Part shown: one piece after another, positions 12,114-24,200 of the stretch
Numbering within the stretch: the first letter of the stretch is position 1
Layout of the letters: the number at the start of each line of letters is the position of its first letter
Assembly (NCBI GenBank): GCA_964036315.1
Contig: OZ038509.1
Location: forward strand, 28,485,968-28,549,967
Origin: Acanthosepion esculentum
Lineage: Eukaryota; Mollusca; Cephalopoda; Sepiida; Sepiidae
Length of the DNA stretch: 64,000 bases
Direction of reading: 5' to 3'
Notes under the pieces: model-generated
What the model was told of the DNA's origin: nothing
Seen by the model: only the letters and a program-made list of their open reading frames with translations
Database searches by the model: none
Position numbers and translations under genes: made by a program

Positions 12114-12179
12114 GGTTCTATGGTGTAATGGTTAACATTCTGGAATTTGAATCTGGTAATCCAAGTCTTGGTAGAACCT
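12114..12179 (+). pseudogene. tRNA-Gln(TTG)-like unit 5, short T-arm
   Basis: The acceptor is perfect (GGTTCTA/TAGAACC) and the loop ATTTGAA gives TTG. About six bases of the T-arm are deleted (AATCCAAGTCTTGG). Confidence 0.45.
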
Positions 12180-12231
12180 TTTAATATCTCCTATTATATA
12201 GCAATAAAAAAAAATAGGTTGCAAGGAGTTT

Positions 12232-12296
12232 GGTTCTATGGTGTAATGGTTAGCATTCTGGATTCAGTAATGTGAGTTCAAGTCTCAGTAGAACGT
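12232..12296 (+). pseudogene. tRNA-Gln-like unit 6, anticodon deleted
   Basis: The D-arm and T-arm are recognisable but TTCTGGATTCAG lacks the anticodon, so it cannot decode. Confidence 0.45.
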
Positions 12297-12354
12297 TTTA
12301 AAAATTCATATGAAATTATATAGCAATAAAAAAAAATAAAGTGCTGGGGCATTC

Positions 12355-12409
12355 GGTTCTATGGTATAATGTTTAGCAATCTGGACTTTGAATCCAGTGA
12401 TCTGAGTTA
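12355..12409 (+). pseudogene. tRNA-Gln(TTG)-like unit 7, 3' truncated
   Basis: The 5' acceptor strand, D-arm and a perfect anticodon arm (CTGGA/TCCAG, loop CTTTGAA) are present. The T-arm breaks off at GAGTT straight into the spacer. Confidence 0.45.
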
Positions 12410-12442
12410 ATATCTCCTATGAAATTATATAGCAATAAAAAA

Positions 12443-12513
12443 GGGTATTCCGTGTAATGGTTAGCATTTTGGATCTGAATGCAGTGATCTGAGTTCAAGT
12501 CATGGTAGGACCT
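12443..12513 (+). pseudogene. tRNA-Gln(CTG)-like unit 8
   Basis: The D-arm GTGTAATGGTTAGCA, a weak anticodon arm with CTG, and a damaged T-arm (GAGTTCAAGTCATGG) remain. The following spacer is interrupted by an insertion and resumes at 13485. Confidence 0.4.
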
Positions 12514-12515
12514 TT

Positions 12516-13484
12516 ATAAAAATTTTATTTCTATTTAAAAAAAGAATTAAAAAAAAAAATGTCAAATTAAATGTAAAACCGTCTAGGTGTTGTTTTTTTT
12601 TTTGTTTATTTACACGTCTTTTGAGAGAGGTGTATTTTTTGTAAGCCGGACAGTGTGTGTAAAAAAAAAAGGCTGTGCGATTTTTAAGACCCTTTCGAAT
12701 CAGGAATAGCCGCCAGAAGCGAAATTTTTGAAGAGCCTTTTTTTATATATTGGCCAATGAAAATTAAGTTTTCGAGACCCGTAGAAATTCCGGATGGCCC
12801 CAAGTGGAGCCGACTCTTTCAAATAAAAGAGAGGGCTTTAAGAAACGAAAGGGAAGAAACTAAAAAATAACGAAAGGGAGCCGAAGCAGAGATCTGAGAC
12901 GACACGCAGTTGGCAGACCACTTAACACCCTCTCTCTACATCGACCGGCAAGTGGGCCATAAATCAGCCTTTCTTCAACTACCAAAAAACCAACCTTTTC
13001 CAAAACCAATCCGGCCTGCTGTCAACGAAAATTCTTCAAAGGAGGTGGGTGCTTTTGTGAGTTCTGCTAAGTGTTGGTCTCTTTAAAAAAGGGTCTAAAA
13101 ACTTTATCCCTTTTTTGTATTTTTTTAAAGGGTCTAAAATTTTTAAAAACCAGAGTTGGACTAAACAATTAATTCCATAGCTTGTTTCTGTGGGTATTTC
13201 CTTTTTAGAAACCCCAGGAAAATATTGTTATCCTGCCGTGTTAGGCACACAGAAGGAAATTTTTGTGCAACCTTTCTTGTTCTTGTCTGTACCTTTGTGA
13301 TTATTGTAAAATAATTGTACAATAAATGTTTTTTCCTGTTTTTAAAATTTTACGCAGTGGTTTGTCTTGTATCGTTAACTCGCGCTTACTAACGGCAGCT
13401 ATCGTTTCTTCTGCCAACTAAATTTTGTGTCTGGCACAAGGAGTTGGTAGGAGAGTGAGAAAAAAAAGAAACAAAATTTTTACA
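12516..13484 (+). mobile_element. LTR-like insertion interrupting the tRNA-Gln array
   Basis: The array spacer is cut after ACCTTT (12510-12515) and resumes with CCTTTTAATATCTCC at 13485, so this block was inserted. Within it, TGTAAAA (12572) and TTTTACA (ending 13484) form short inverted ends of LTR type over 913 bp. AATAAA at 13321 and a GC-richer body fit a solo LTR. CCTTT on both sides could be a 5-bp target duplication, but then 56 nt of A-rich sequence lies before the TG end; the left boundary is unsure. Confidence 0.45.
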
Positions 13485-13514
13485 CCTTTTAATATCTCCT
13501 ATGAAATTATAGGA

Positions 13515-15480
13515 AAACTGGAAAGAAGACTGATTCAAAAATGAGATAAATTTGCTTTCTTTCCCTCTTCACCACTTTCTTCTTGGAAAGATGCAGATAT
13601 TGCCTTTCCTTCTCTTCTCAGCTTATCCTCTTTTTCAGAAAGATGCAGTAATACTGCTTTTCCTTTCTTTTCTTTGCTGCCGCTCTGGATTGGTGGTTGA
13701 GTAATCTCATCTTTCTGTTGAGCAACCTAGTCCTTTCCTCAGCTAAAATTCATTCTTGTTGCTTTGTCAATTTATTCATTGTTTTTACATGTTAATTCTT
13801 TTAACATTTGTTTGCAGAAACACCATCATGATGGCTAATGCTATCATGTTGTTTACTTAGCAACCATGTCACATTTTGGTGCTCTTTTTCATTGGCACAT
13901 AACCATATTGAATTCTACTTAGCAACATGGTTTCCCGCCAATTTCTGGATTTACTTAACGGCATGTTTTGCTCAGTATCTTCTTCATTCAGCATGCCACC
14001 ATTTTGAACTTTTACTTACCAGTCCCAAATCACTTTATTCAAGTGATTCCAGCTGAGCTTGTGAACTGAGACTTGTTATTCACCAACACATTATTAATGT
14101 GGTTGAAACATGTCGACGTTTCAATGTCGACATGTTTCAACCACAAACATTTCCTTTCATCAAGGACTATATCAAACATGAACATTTCCAAAGACTTACC
14201 ACTTGCTCCTTTTCAGGACTATTAAATTAACCATATTTGTATATCCACATATTCACACTTTGGAACAATTTTTATGTGTTTTAATATTTCACCAATTACC
14301 AGTTGGTGACTCTTTTCAGTTCTTATAAATCAACAATTGTACATATTGTAAAGTGTTGTTGGTTTTTAGCCAATAATAAAATTTTGGCCTTTTAACTCTG
14401 TCTTTGTTGTAACTCACTTTTTGGTTTTTTGGTGTCTATATCTTCAATATATTTTATTTATGTGGTGACCACTCCTGTGGACCACTACACATCTTTCAGA
14501 CCAAAATATTGTGTATATAAAAATTACAATACAATTAAATGAAATAACTACAAGATTAAATTCATGGAAATATTGAAAATTTAATTAAATTATTTTTTTG
14601 GTAATAATAAATGGAAAGTTTTGTTGTAAATGTATATTAGAAAGTTTCATAACTAGTGAAAATTACTTCATTTGATCTTTTCTTGGCATATTTCTGAAAC
14701 ACTAGAATAATCAAAATTTATGAAAAATAATTTCCTAAATTTTACTTATTTTTGCTTTTTTTCATATTATCTCATAAAAATTCCCTTATTCTTTAAAACA
14801 TTTCTAGTTTTTGATTTATGTTTCATTTTGTGAATCATAATTCTAAAACTTTTAAAAAATTTATGCACTATAAATCAGGTAATCATCTAAAAAAAACAGC
14901 TTTCTTTTATAAATGATTATTTTAGATAACATTAAATAATTTATTTCTTAACATGTAAGTAGATGAAATTGATGAAATATGAATCTGGTTAATATATATA
15001 ATAAATATTTTGTATTAACATATGTTATTTACATAAAATCTTTCTTTAAAAGTGTGTTCTCACTATTTTTTAGCCCCATAACACTTTAGCTTTAGAAATA
15101 GACTTATAGTTGAACAATAAAAAATTGTACTGAAGATGTAAAAATATTGATAAAGTTTTGAATTTTTTATAAGTTATGCAAGGGTGTATATATTTCTATA
15201 CATTCTTGAGTCTAAATATGTGGCTTATTAATATACTAGATGAAACACATTTTGTGGATATATTTAAAAAATATTTGCATATTTTTGATTGTAATAGCCG
15301 CTTTGATTATTTCTTATTTAATTTACTAATTGTAATAAATGAATATATAAATAATTTTAATGATGCATCATCTAAAAAAAAATGGAAGAAAAGTATTTAT
15401 GATGAAGTTGGCAATTATTACATTTTATCAACTATTCCAAGTAGAGATAATTCTTGTTTGCTTTCTTGAAACATTTAACT
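13515..15480. other. AT-rich sequence upstream of SRP19
   Basis: No gene is recognised. 13520-14500 is less AT-biased and has an AATAAA near 14384, so an eroded retroelement is possible. A 20-bp perfect hairpin lies at 14098-14145 (listed separately). A 97-codon open frame at 15176-15469 has no recognisable motif and strongly AT-driven composition. Confidence 0.4.
14098..14145. repeat. Perfect 20-bp inverted repeat, 8-nt loop
   Basis: The arms are TGTGGTTGAAACATGTCGAC and its exact complement; the loop is GTTTCAAT. Confidence 0.9.
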
Positions 15481-15487
15481 GCCCTTA

Positions 15488-15522
15488 ACTTCCGGTTAAA
15501 TTGTATTAACAAAGATGGCGGC
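15488..15522 (+). promoter_or_regulatory. SRP19 core promoter motifs: ETS-like site and YY1-like site over the start codon
   Basis: ACTTCCGGT at 15488-15496 matches the ETS/GABPA consensus. AAGATGGCGGC at 15512-15522 matches the YY1 consensus and contains the ATG. No TATA box is seen close by. Short 5' UTRs with ETS and YY1 sites are common in housekeeping and translation-related genes. Transcription start sites are not visible from sequence; this is motif matching plus inference. Confidence 0.5.
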
Positions 15523-18500
15523 GTCTGCAGCAGCAGCAGCGGCGGCAGCGTCTTCGAAAGCTGTAGCATCAGCCAGACCTTGGAATCCCAATTTTCAGCA
15601 TTCAGATAGAGAAAGGTAAATTATTTACCTAAAATATCAGTATAACTTTAACTTTGTATGTTATAATATTAATAAATATTTTGCAGTATAATATTTTCAC
15701 GCGTGAATATGCTGTATTGTAAAGTACACGCAACACATGTGATGTGTCTCTCTTCTTTCTGTGTGTGGCGCAAATACAGAACTTTTTATTTTAATTTAAT
15801 TATAATCTATTTATTTAAGTTCCATGTATGCAATGGCGGTCTCTTTTCTGGTTGTATTTCCTAATTACGTAATTTTACCAATATGAAGGAAAATAAGTGA
15901 ACCGTCCGATTAATGCTCGTTACAACGTGAATCTAAGATTGCCCATATGGTGAAGCGGCGTGCCTAAAAAAAACGATATTATTGAACATTAATTTTAAAG
16001 TTTTTCATTTCAGTAAAAAATTAATTTTAAAGTTAAAGTTAGCAATACTAGAAGTTCAAATTTTATTGCAAAACATGATTTTCATTATCTTTTTCTTTTA
16101 ATGAATGAATATAACTTTTTTACTTCTATTTATCACAAAACTTCTCTAGATAAAAATATTCTTTTATTTTTCTAAATGATTGGTGAATGGTGAGGAATAT
16201 TCACTTTTAATTAGGAAGACTTAATTTTAATATTTTTAAAAGTAACCGTTGACCCATAGGAGTAATGATGAAAAGCAGTAAAGAAAAATAATAATTTCGT
16301 TTAATAAAATATTGTAACAATATTATTAAGAATACCCCAAATAAACATTACCTTTTTTTCTTTCATAAAACCAATTAAAAGACAACCTAGGAGTTGTGAA
16401 AATTGACAAAATTGTCGCAAACAAACGTGTCATTGTAGAAATTTATAGTTTGCAATAAAATAAAAAAATTGTAACCAGCTTTATTTTATAATAAATGATC
16501 TACTTAATAACACCATTTACTAAGGTGTACAAGATTTTGATTACTTTTAGTTTTAGAATATCTAACAACTTTAATGTAAAAACAAAATAATTTAAGAAAT
16601 AACAAATAATTGTTGTAAAAATTTATTTTTTATCGAAAACGTTTCTTGCTTTTAGAAAATATTATCCATAGTCATACAAACAAGTAAAAGCAACTAAAAG
16701 CTTTTGAAATTAAATAAAATACCTTTGTTTTATAAATGTTACAATTCAGAACTGATTTTAAGGTAGAAGGGTGTCAACTAAAAAGAAAAAATGATTTGCT
16801 TTTCTCAAAGCCTTGTGCTTTTAATTAATTAATCGCTAAAACTGTACAAATTATGAGTTTTCATAAAATTAATTATTGGGGGGGTAATAAATATAAAAAA
16901 TTTTTTTTACCATGACTTTAAAAAAACCCAAATAAAACATGATAATTTCCATCATTTGTGAATAGTTTTTGAAAGTTTCATGAAAATCCAACAATTATTT
17001 TTATTTTTGCAAGATTTTCAAAATTAATGACTGCCATTAACAATAAATACACACAAATCTGCTATGTTATTTAGTAGGGCACTCGCTGATGCTGAGAAAT
17101 CAAGTTAGAATGCTCTAATAAAAACAGAAAAATTTTGAAAAATAATTAAAAATTACTTTGTTCTTTCCTCTTAATAAAAACAAATATTTTGATGATAAAA
17201 TTTTGTTTTCGTCAAGTTTAAGGCCTTTATTATCCTGCTATGCTCATTTTCCAGTGATCTCGTGTCGGTACCTAAATTTTTTGAATGCAAAAAACTTTTT
17301 TGATGAAAAATGAATTTTTAATACAATTATTTGTTATTTCTTTAATTATTTTAGATTTTTACATTTAAGTTGTTAAAATATAAAATTAGTTGAAAGCCGC
17401 ATTCAGTTTCGTAAATGTCCTTATGAGATCTTTTTTTACCACATTGGTCAAAGCAATACAATTTACAATCAGAAGACCTGCAGTAATTAAGAAGTGTAAT
17501 TTTGTGTTCATAATACAGCTGTAATTATGAAGTATAGAAGACCAGCAAGAATACAATTAAGTCACGTTATTTGAGTTAAGCATTGTTCTCCACTGTTAAG
17601 GCCTTGATTTTTGCGAAACGTGTGGAGAAGTTAATTTGATTTTTCAATTTCAACTGAGAAGGGTATCTACAAGTATTAGTATCATCTTATGAAAATTATA
17701 TGATCTTATTTTTATATTAATCTCAGTTATGAGATTTTTCCTTGAATGAAATATCAAAATTAATAAAATGAATGGAAATACAAATTACACAGTAAAATTA
17801 TAGTATTTTATGTACACTTCTGATAAATTTTCATAAGAAAGGTACCTATAAATTAATTAGATACTTTTCTTATGAAATTTAATCTCGCTTTCAACAGTCT
17901 TATTTCCATTTTTTTATAATATATTTTCCATAAAGCATTGTAAATGTAAAGGTGAAAGCTAAGTACAAAAAAAAAATTAGATCACTGAAAGTTTTCCTTA
18001 AAAATCAAGGTGAATAATTTCACTTTAATCTAAATATGTCACTTCTGTTGTTCCGAACGATAACTTTTCCCTCACGTAAGTTGTAAATACATGTTGAAAT
18101 CATCAAACATCACCTGTCAGGTGACGTGAAATGTTATGACCTGCTTTGTTTTATTTTTAAACTGCTTCTTTTTGGTGCAGAAACTAAGTAATGCTTGTTT
18201 CAAAATATTTAAATTTTTTAATTTTCTTAAAATTATGAAAAAATTATAATTGATTTTTAAAAGAGTTTGAAACTGAGATTTTCATTTTGTTTATAAAATG
18301 GAAAAAAATGGTTGACATGATTATCTGTCAGTTTTGCTGACTCAAAAAAAAAAGAAAGATTTTTAACGAAAATTTTGGACGTGCTAGGAACAATTAAAAA
18401 AAATGTAAAAAAAATACCCCCAAAATATTTTGATATTTCCTCTTAATAACATAAATATTTAGACGATAAAATTTTGTTTTCGTCAAGTTTGGCGTCTTTT

Positions 18501-21227
18501 TCATCATGCGATCTTTTTTAGCGATCTCATGAAGGTACCTAATTTTTATTTTTACTTTGTTTTAATATGAACCACTTGGCATTCACTCATTAATTTTGTT
18601 AATTTTGTTTTGACATTAACATTATTTGCAGTAGTTTTTATATTGATTCTTTCTTGAATATTGTTTTCCATTCTCAAGTACATATCTTTAATGGGATTTT
18701 CCATTAGATAATAGTATTTAGCTGGAGATCATTCCATTAATTTGGTATCAATGAAACTTTTCTTGTGAAGTGGGCAATTACCAGCTTTGGAGAATGTGAA
18801 GTAACACGGTCTTGCATTAATAAACTATTTAATTTAAAAGTTGTTGAATGTGATCAGTACTACTGCTAAAATAAACATCTGGTTCAAGAATTCTCTACAT
18901 TTATCTTGTTACCATTTTACTGGCTCACTTACCCTTACTGTTTTCTAAGTCATATATTTTCACAAACGACCCAACCATCAGATTCATCCAATGTGGTTGT
19001 CCACATTGGATGAATCTGATGGTTGGGTCTTAATTAATTAATTAAAAATTAGTTTTGAGAAATCCATTTTCATGTACTTCCTTACCCAACTTGTTTCTCT
19101 TTATGATGTTTACTTAAAAGCAGTAATTTAGTTTCTGTCTATATTTCCGAGATGAGGTATTGTAATTATTTACACATAGTTCGAACTGTTGTCCTCATCT
19201 TTATTGCCATATTCACAATGTTCTACCCTGGTGGATGAAATAAAGTGTTCAGTTTGAAATTCCAATCACCTGAAGAAGGCCGAGGTATACAACAGTCGAA
19301 ATGTCATGAATATGGCAATAAAGTGGGGGACAACAGTTCAAAGAATGTAATAATGTAAATAGTAATTTAGTTGTTTTCATGTCTTTAGCTAATGTTCTTA
19401 ATATTCTGCATCTTTTTCCATTGGCAACACCAGCTTCTTCAATGTTTCTTTTTTGTTCATCCGGTTCAAGGCTCAAAGGCCATTCAAGGTAGAGGGTTGT
19501 GAGGATGTAGGATAGATATCAGTTGAACCTAGACTTGGAGAAGTTAGGAATGTAGTGGTCAGGGAAGCACCTTCTCTGGGATCTGTTCCACAAAATAAGT
19601 TCTGGAGAAGGAGCTGAGTTGAACTTGTTTCTTACCAAAGGAACGCGAAGAGAATAGGGATGATTTGCCACCATGTACATGGCATAGCAAGTCCTATCTG
19701 TGAAGATCTAATCTGGTGGAACTAAGGAATGTGACTCAGAACATTTACCATAATATAATTGATAGAGTAGTGAGAAACTAGCAATGTTTTGTTTTAGTTA
19801 CAGGGTGGAAAATAATTACACAAGGCCATGGAAACACTTTTGAATTTTGTCAAGGCAGGACAATGAGGACTGGGAAACACCAGCCCATATATAGCAGCAA
19901 TATTCCATTTTTGGTTTGATCTGACTCTTGTAAGGATAGAGCATTGCAGCAGGAGCTAGATATTTTCTAGAACAATACAAGGAACCAACCATTCTTCCAG
20001 CATCTTTAGTGATGGCACGAATATACAAGTTCCATTTGATGTATGGAGTGACCTTTAGATCCAACAGGCTTTTGAGGCAAGGATCATCATTGAGGGTATG
20101 ACCACTCATCAAGATTGGAGTGAATTTAGGGTTTTCTTAGTGTTGATGAATCATTACTAGCTATGTTTTGGAGGTATTGAATGATACAAGCCCCACCTCA
20201 CCATTGAGCTGTGAGAGTTAGGTCAGAGGTGAAATTGGCTCTCAGGCACTGGTAATTCAGATATCTGGCAATGCACTTATTCACTGTGGTATCATCTGCA
20301 TATTTATTAAGGATCAGAGGATATTCTTAGGCAGATCATTAATATAAAGCAGAAAGAGGTTAGGACCAAGGAGAGAGCATTGGGAAATGTTAGCATTGCT
20401 CTCATGTGCTTCAGAGGATTGGCCATTAACAATGACCTTGATAGGAAAGACTTGATGACTGAGAAGAGATTCCATAGCTGGTGAGATTGTATAACAGTCA
20501 CTTATGCTTCACCTTGTCAAAGGCCTTTGAGATATCTAAAGCAATCATTCTCAAGATGTGTTTATTATCAAGCGCGTCACTGATTCTATGCATGATGATA
20601 GTTAAGATATCAGTGGTGAATCTAGAGAATCAAAAACCATAAAGTTTGTTAAGTGAGGTGGTTAACAACTATCTTGTTGATGATGACTTCAAACTTTTGC
20701 TGATGACTCTAAGGAAGCTGATAGTATGATATTGTGACAAGCTTATTTGCATTCTTCTGCACAGGGTAATACCTTCCATGGGCCTGAGAAACCTTTTTTC
20801 TTCAGACAGTGATTAAACAGCTTTGCCAAGATTGGAAATAGTTCTGGGACAAGTTTCTTGAGAAGAACTACAGGGATTTTATCCGAGCCTTTGTAGTCAA
20901 GGTCTTGAAATATAGACCTCTATCTTAACTGTGGTTTTATACAGCTAACAATTATTGTTTTGGCAGTGAAAATAAAAATATTAGCATAAATTACCAATTG
21001 ATCTACATATAATGTTCGTAAATACATACAAAAGAATTAATTTGCCTTTGAGAGATTCTTAATCTTGTATTTAAAGTTAAGCATATTTTTCTCCCCAGGT
21101 GGATATGTGTTTATCCAGCTTATATAAACAGCAAAAAGACTATTAAAGAAGGAAGGCGGATAGCAAAAGATAAGGTAAGAATTATTTTATTGTTTATATT
21201 TATTAATGTGTGTGTGTGTGTGTGTAT

Positions 21228-21270
<43 letters not shown>

Positions 21271-24200
21271 GGTGCCTGATCAAGAAGCTCATCCTTTCTG
21301 ATAAAAGAAAAAATTCTGATGTTTAATCATTTGGTAAGAGAGAAGATTAGAGTAACTTAAATACATTCTTTCTTTTTTTTTCTCCCCACCAGGTTTGTAG
21401 TTATGCTGATAAATGAAGGCAAAAATGAATGATCATTGGAATTTGGGTATAAACAGGAAAGACTTGTTTGTGTTTTATTTAAGTTATTAGCAGAAATAAT
21501 ATTAAGAAGAATAGTGCAATTAGGTATCCAAATAGCTCTAGTTTACATTGTGAAAACATGTCAATATAATGGAATTTTCTTTCAATTCATCTGCTGATAT
21601 CTCGTTTATTTTCAAGGCTGTTTTGATAAAATTTATATGTAGACAAAATTTAAGCTTATTTTTTCTTTATAAAGATTTCTCATATGCGATGATTAGGTTT
21701 TATTTCATGTCTCTTTAAATTATGTTACTATTTCAATAATGGGCACTTCTTTTTCTGCTTCTTCAATGCTAACAATTTCAAACTTGATGCTCTCTTACAT
21801 ATATCAAAATAGTCCCATTGTGGTGGCTTAAGATATGGTTTGGAGTTATTTACATTGTTCAGATTCTTGTCCTTATTTTTACTGCCATATTCACAATGTT
21901 TCAGCAATTCTTCAGGTGATTGGAATTTCAAACTGAACCCTTTATTTTGATTGTTCTAGTTCCACGTGCCATGTCTCTTCTGGATATCTCAGTTATTTTC
22001 CTTTAACTCAACTCTCCAAGTTTTTTTCACTATTGCAGTAGCCACTCAACCAACACTTTTATCTACTGGGCCATGTGTCCTTGAGGACATCAGTATATAA
22101 ATTTTTGGGACTTATAAAATTAATGTCTCTATAATCATTTTTTACCAAAGTTCATATTGCAATTTTGTTGTTATTATTGCTTTTCTCTAGCACTCTGTTC
22201 CTATATGTACTCATTTCTATGATTGGTCTAGCATATGTGCTGATTCCTTAAGTTTTTGTATTTTCCAATGATATTCTGTCTTATTTCAACCCCATCCCAC
22301 AGAGGGTAGTGATCTCCCTTTTCCCACCATATGTGCTCAGCTATGCCTGATTTTTCTATTTCCCCTCATGTTATGGCTTTACAATGTTCTTGCAATCTTA
22401 CCTTAAGTGGGTGGCCTGTTTGACCTTTATCTTTATTACCACAGCTGCATGGGATGGTGTACACACAGTCCTTAGTCATGTTCTCCTATAGAGTTCAATA
22501 CATGGCTACTGCTACCTCATCTCAGAAATATAGACAGATGTGGTTGGAGTTGTCTTTCACAAATTTCTAAGTTGAAAAGTTTAGTGAATGAAATTTCAGA
22601 GAAATTCAACACTTTACAAAAAAAGTGTAATGTCTTGTTTTTAACAATCATTTGGTTTTGTATTTCTGTGCTCATACAACTTGAAAATGAATGTGATACA
22701 CCGTTTTCATTTGTGTAACAATAAGTATATTTTTTTTTAATTATTTTTAAGTCGCTATCTGTACATTTTATGTATTAGTGCTTTCCATGCCAGATACAGT
22801 GGCTTAATAAAATTTACATTCCTTGTAATATATGCTAGTAAAGTTAAAAAAAGATGAAGAGAATAGATCTTATGGGGATATAACTTTTATTGGAACTTCA
22901 TCTCTCCTTTTAAAGGAACAACGGAAGGAAGAAATCCGAGTATTCAAATAACTAGCATTTGTGATGAAGAAGAGCCACTTTAGATGACCTTCGGTTACAA
23001 GTGCCAAACTTACTCCAACTTTTGCCTTTTTTTTTTCTGACCAAATCATTGATATTACATCTCTATTGTGTAATCAAAATTTCAGTTCCAACCAAGGGCA
23101 GAAATGTCTATTTGGGTAGGTTGATTTTTCACTTTTTTTTAAAATATCAAAAAGAATAATGTACCGAAAGTTGTGTATAGACCTATTTAGTACTGATACA
23201 AAAAATTAGATCTGACACTTCAACGGTTTTTTGCGCATTTGGCATCAAAGATCCTGGACAAAAATGCACTGAAAATCCACGATTTTGCAAGATTTGAACT
23301 AAATATTGATAAAAAAAACAAACAAACAGTTTCACTATTTCAATCAGGGAATGTTGTTATTTTGTTTTATCAAAATGAAATAAAATGTAGAAATTATAAG
23401 TAAACTTCAAATTGAATCCCCCCCCTCCATAATCACTGACGACTTTGAAATACTGTTTTTTACCTCATGAATTAAGCAGTATTAGTTGAATACATTAAAA
23501 AATTGATTTTTTCTGCTTTGAATGAAAATACTACAAACAAACAAATATGAAAAAATAAAGAATAGTTTAATAGGGCTTAATATATAGTCAAATAGCTCCA
23601 TATAAGAGCCCTCAGACAAAATTGATGGCCTCAATTTCTGACACAAAGCTTTTGCTATTATGTGCTGGTGTCTTGCTTCAAAGCCATACACAGAGTGGGA
23701 AGCTTCTGTTGTTAACTTGACTGCCCCTTCCACGCCTTGAGAATGTGAGGGCAAATCTGGCAAGTCAAGCTTCCTACCATTTAATAATTATTCCTGAAGT
23801 TCATTTTCAGAAAATTCTTCTGTGAGTGGTGGTTCACAAACTCCACTTAATGACAGAATTTTTAACTGTGTCCAGTGCATAGCTTTAAAATTGATAGTTA
23901 TGATTCTTTTTAATCTTTTCTTGGTTTGCTCCCAACTCTTGAAAGAATATATTTAAAAAAATGAACTCTGTACTGCTTTAATATTTATGGTGAAATTAGA
24001 TAAAATCCTTAAAATGATTCCATAAATCGGCATAACTAATTTAGTTAGTTTTATAGGAATAAATATTTACTAACCTAATAGCCAAAATTCTTTTTATAGC
24101 TTCTTCCCTCACTTCCAGTTCATCAGATTTGACCTTTGAATATAAGATATTTTCAGGCAGTAAGGTGAAAGCATTGTATTGTATATTTTTCAATGTGATC

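Larger units (their letters stand above)
11611..12530 (+). repeat. Tandem array of tRNA-Gln-like units
   Basis: About eight head-to-tail units, roughly 90-133 bp apart, each hold a tRNA-Gln-like sequence (core GTGTAATGGTTAGCATTCTG). A co-repeated AT-rich spacer of the form CTTTTAATATCTCC...GAAATTATATAGCAATAAAA follows. Because spacer and tRNA repeat together, the array arose by tandem duplication, not by independent retroposition. Units vary in anticodon, T-arm and deletions. The spacer's A runs would act as poor pol III terminators on this strand (no T4 directly after most units). Confidence 0.85.

Noticed and set aside
15176..15469. 97-codon open frame just upstream of SRP19
   Set aside because: Composition is driven by AT-rich sequence, with no recognised motif and no codon pattern unlike the surroundings.
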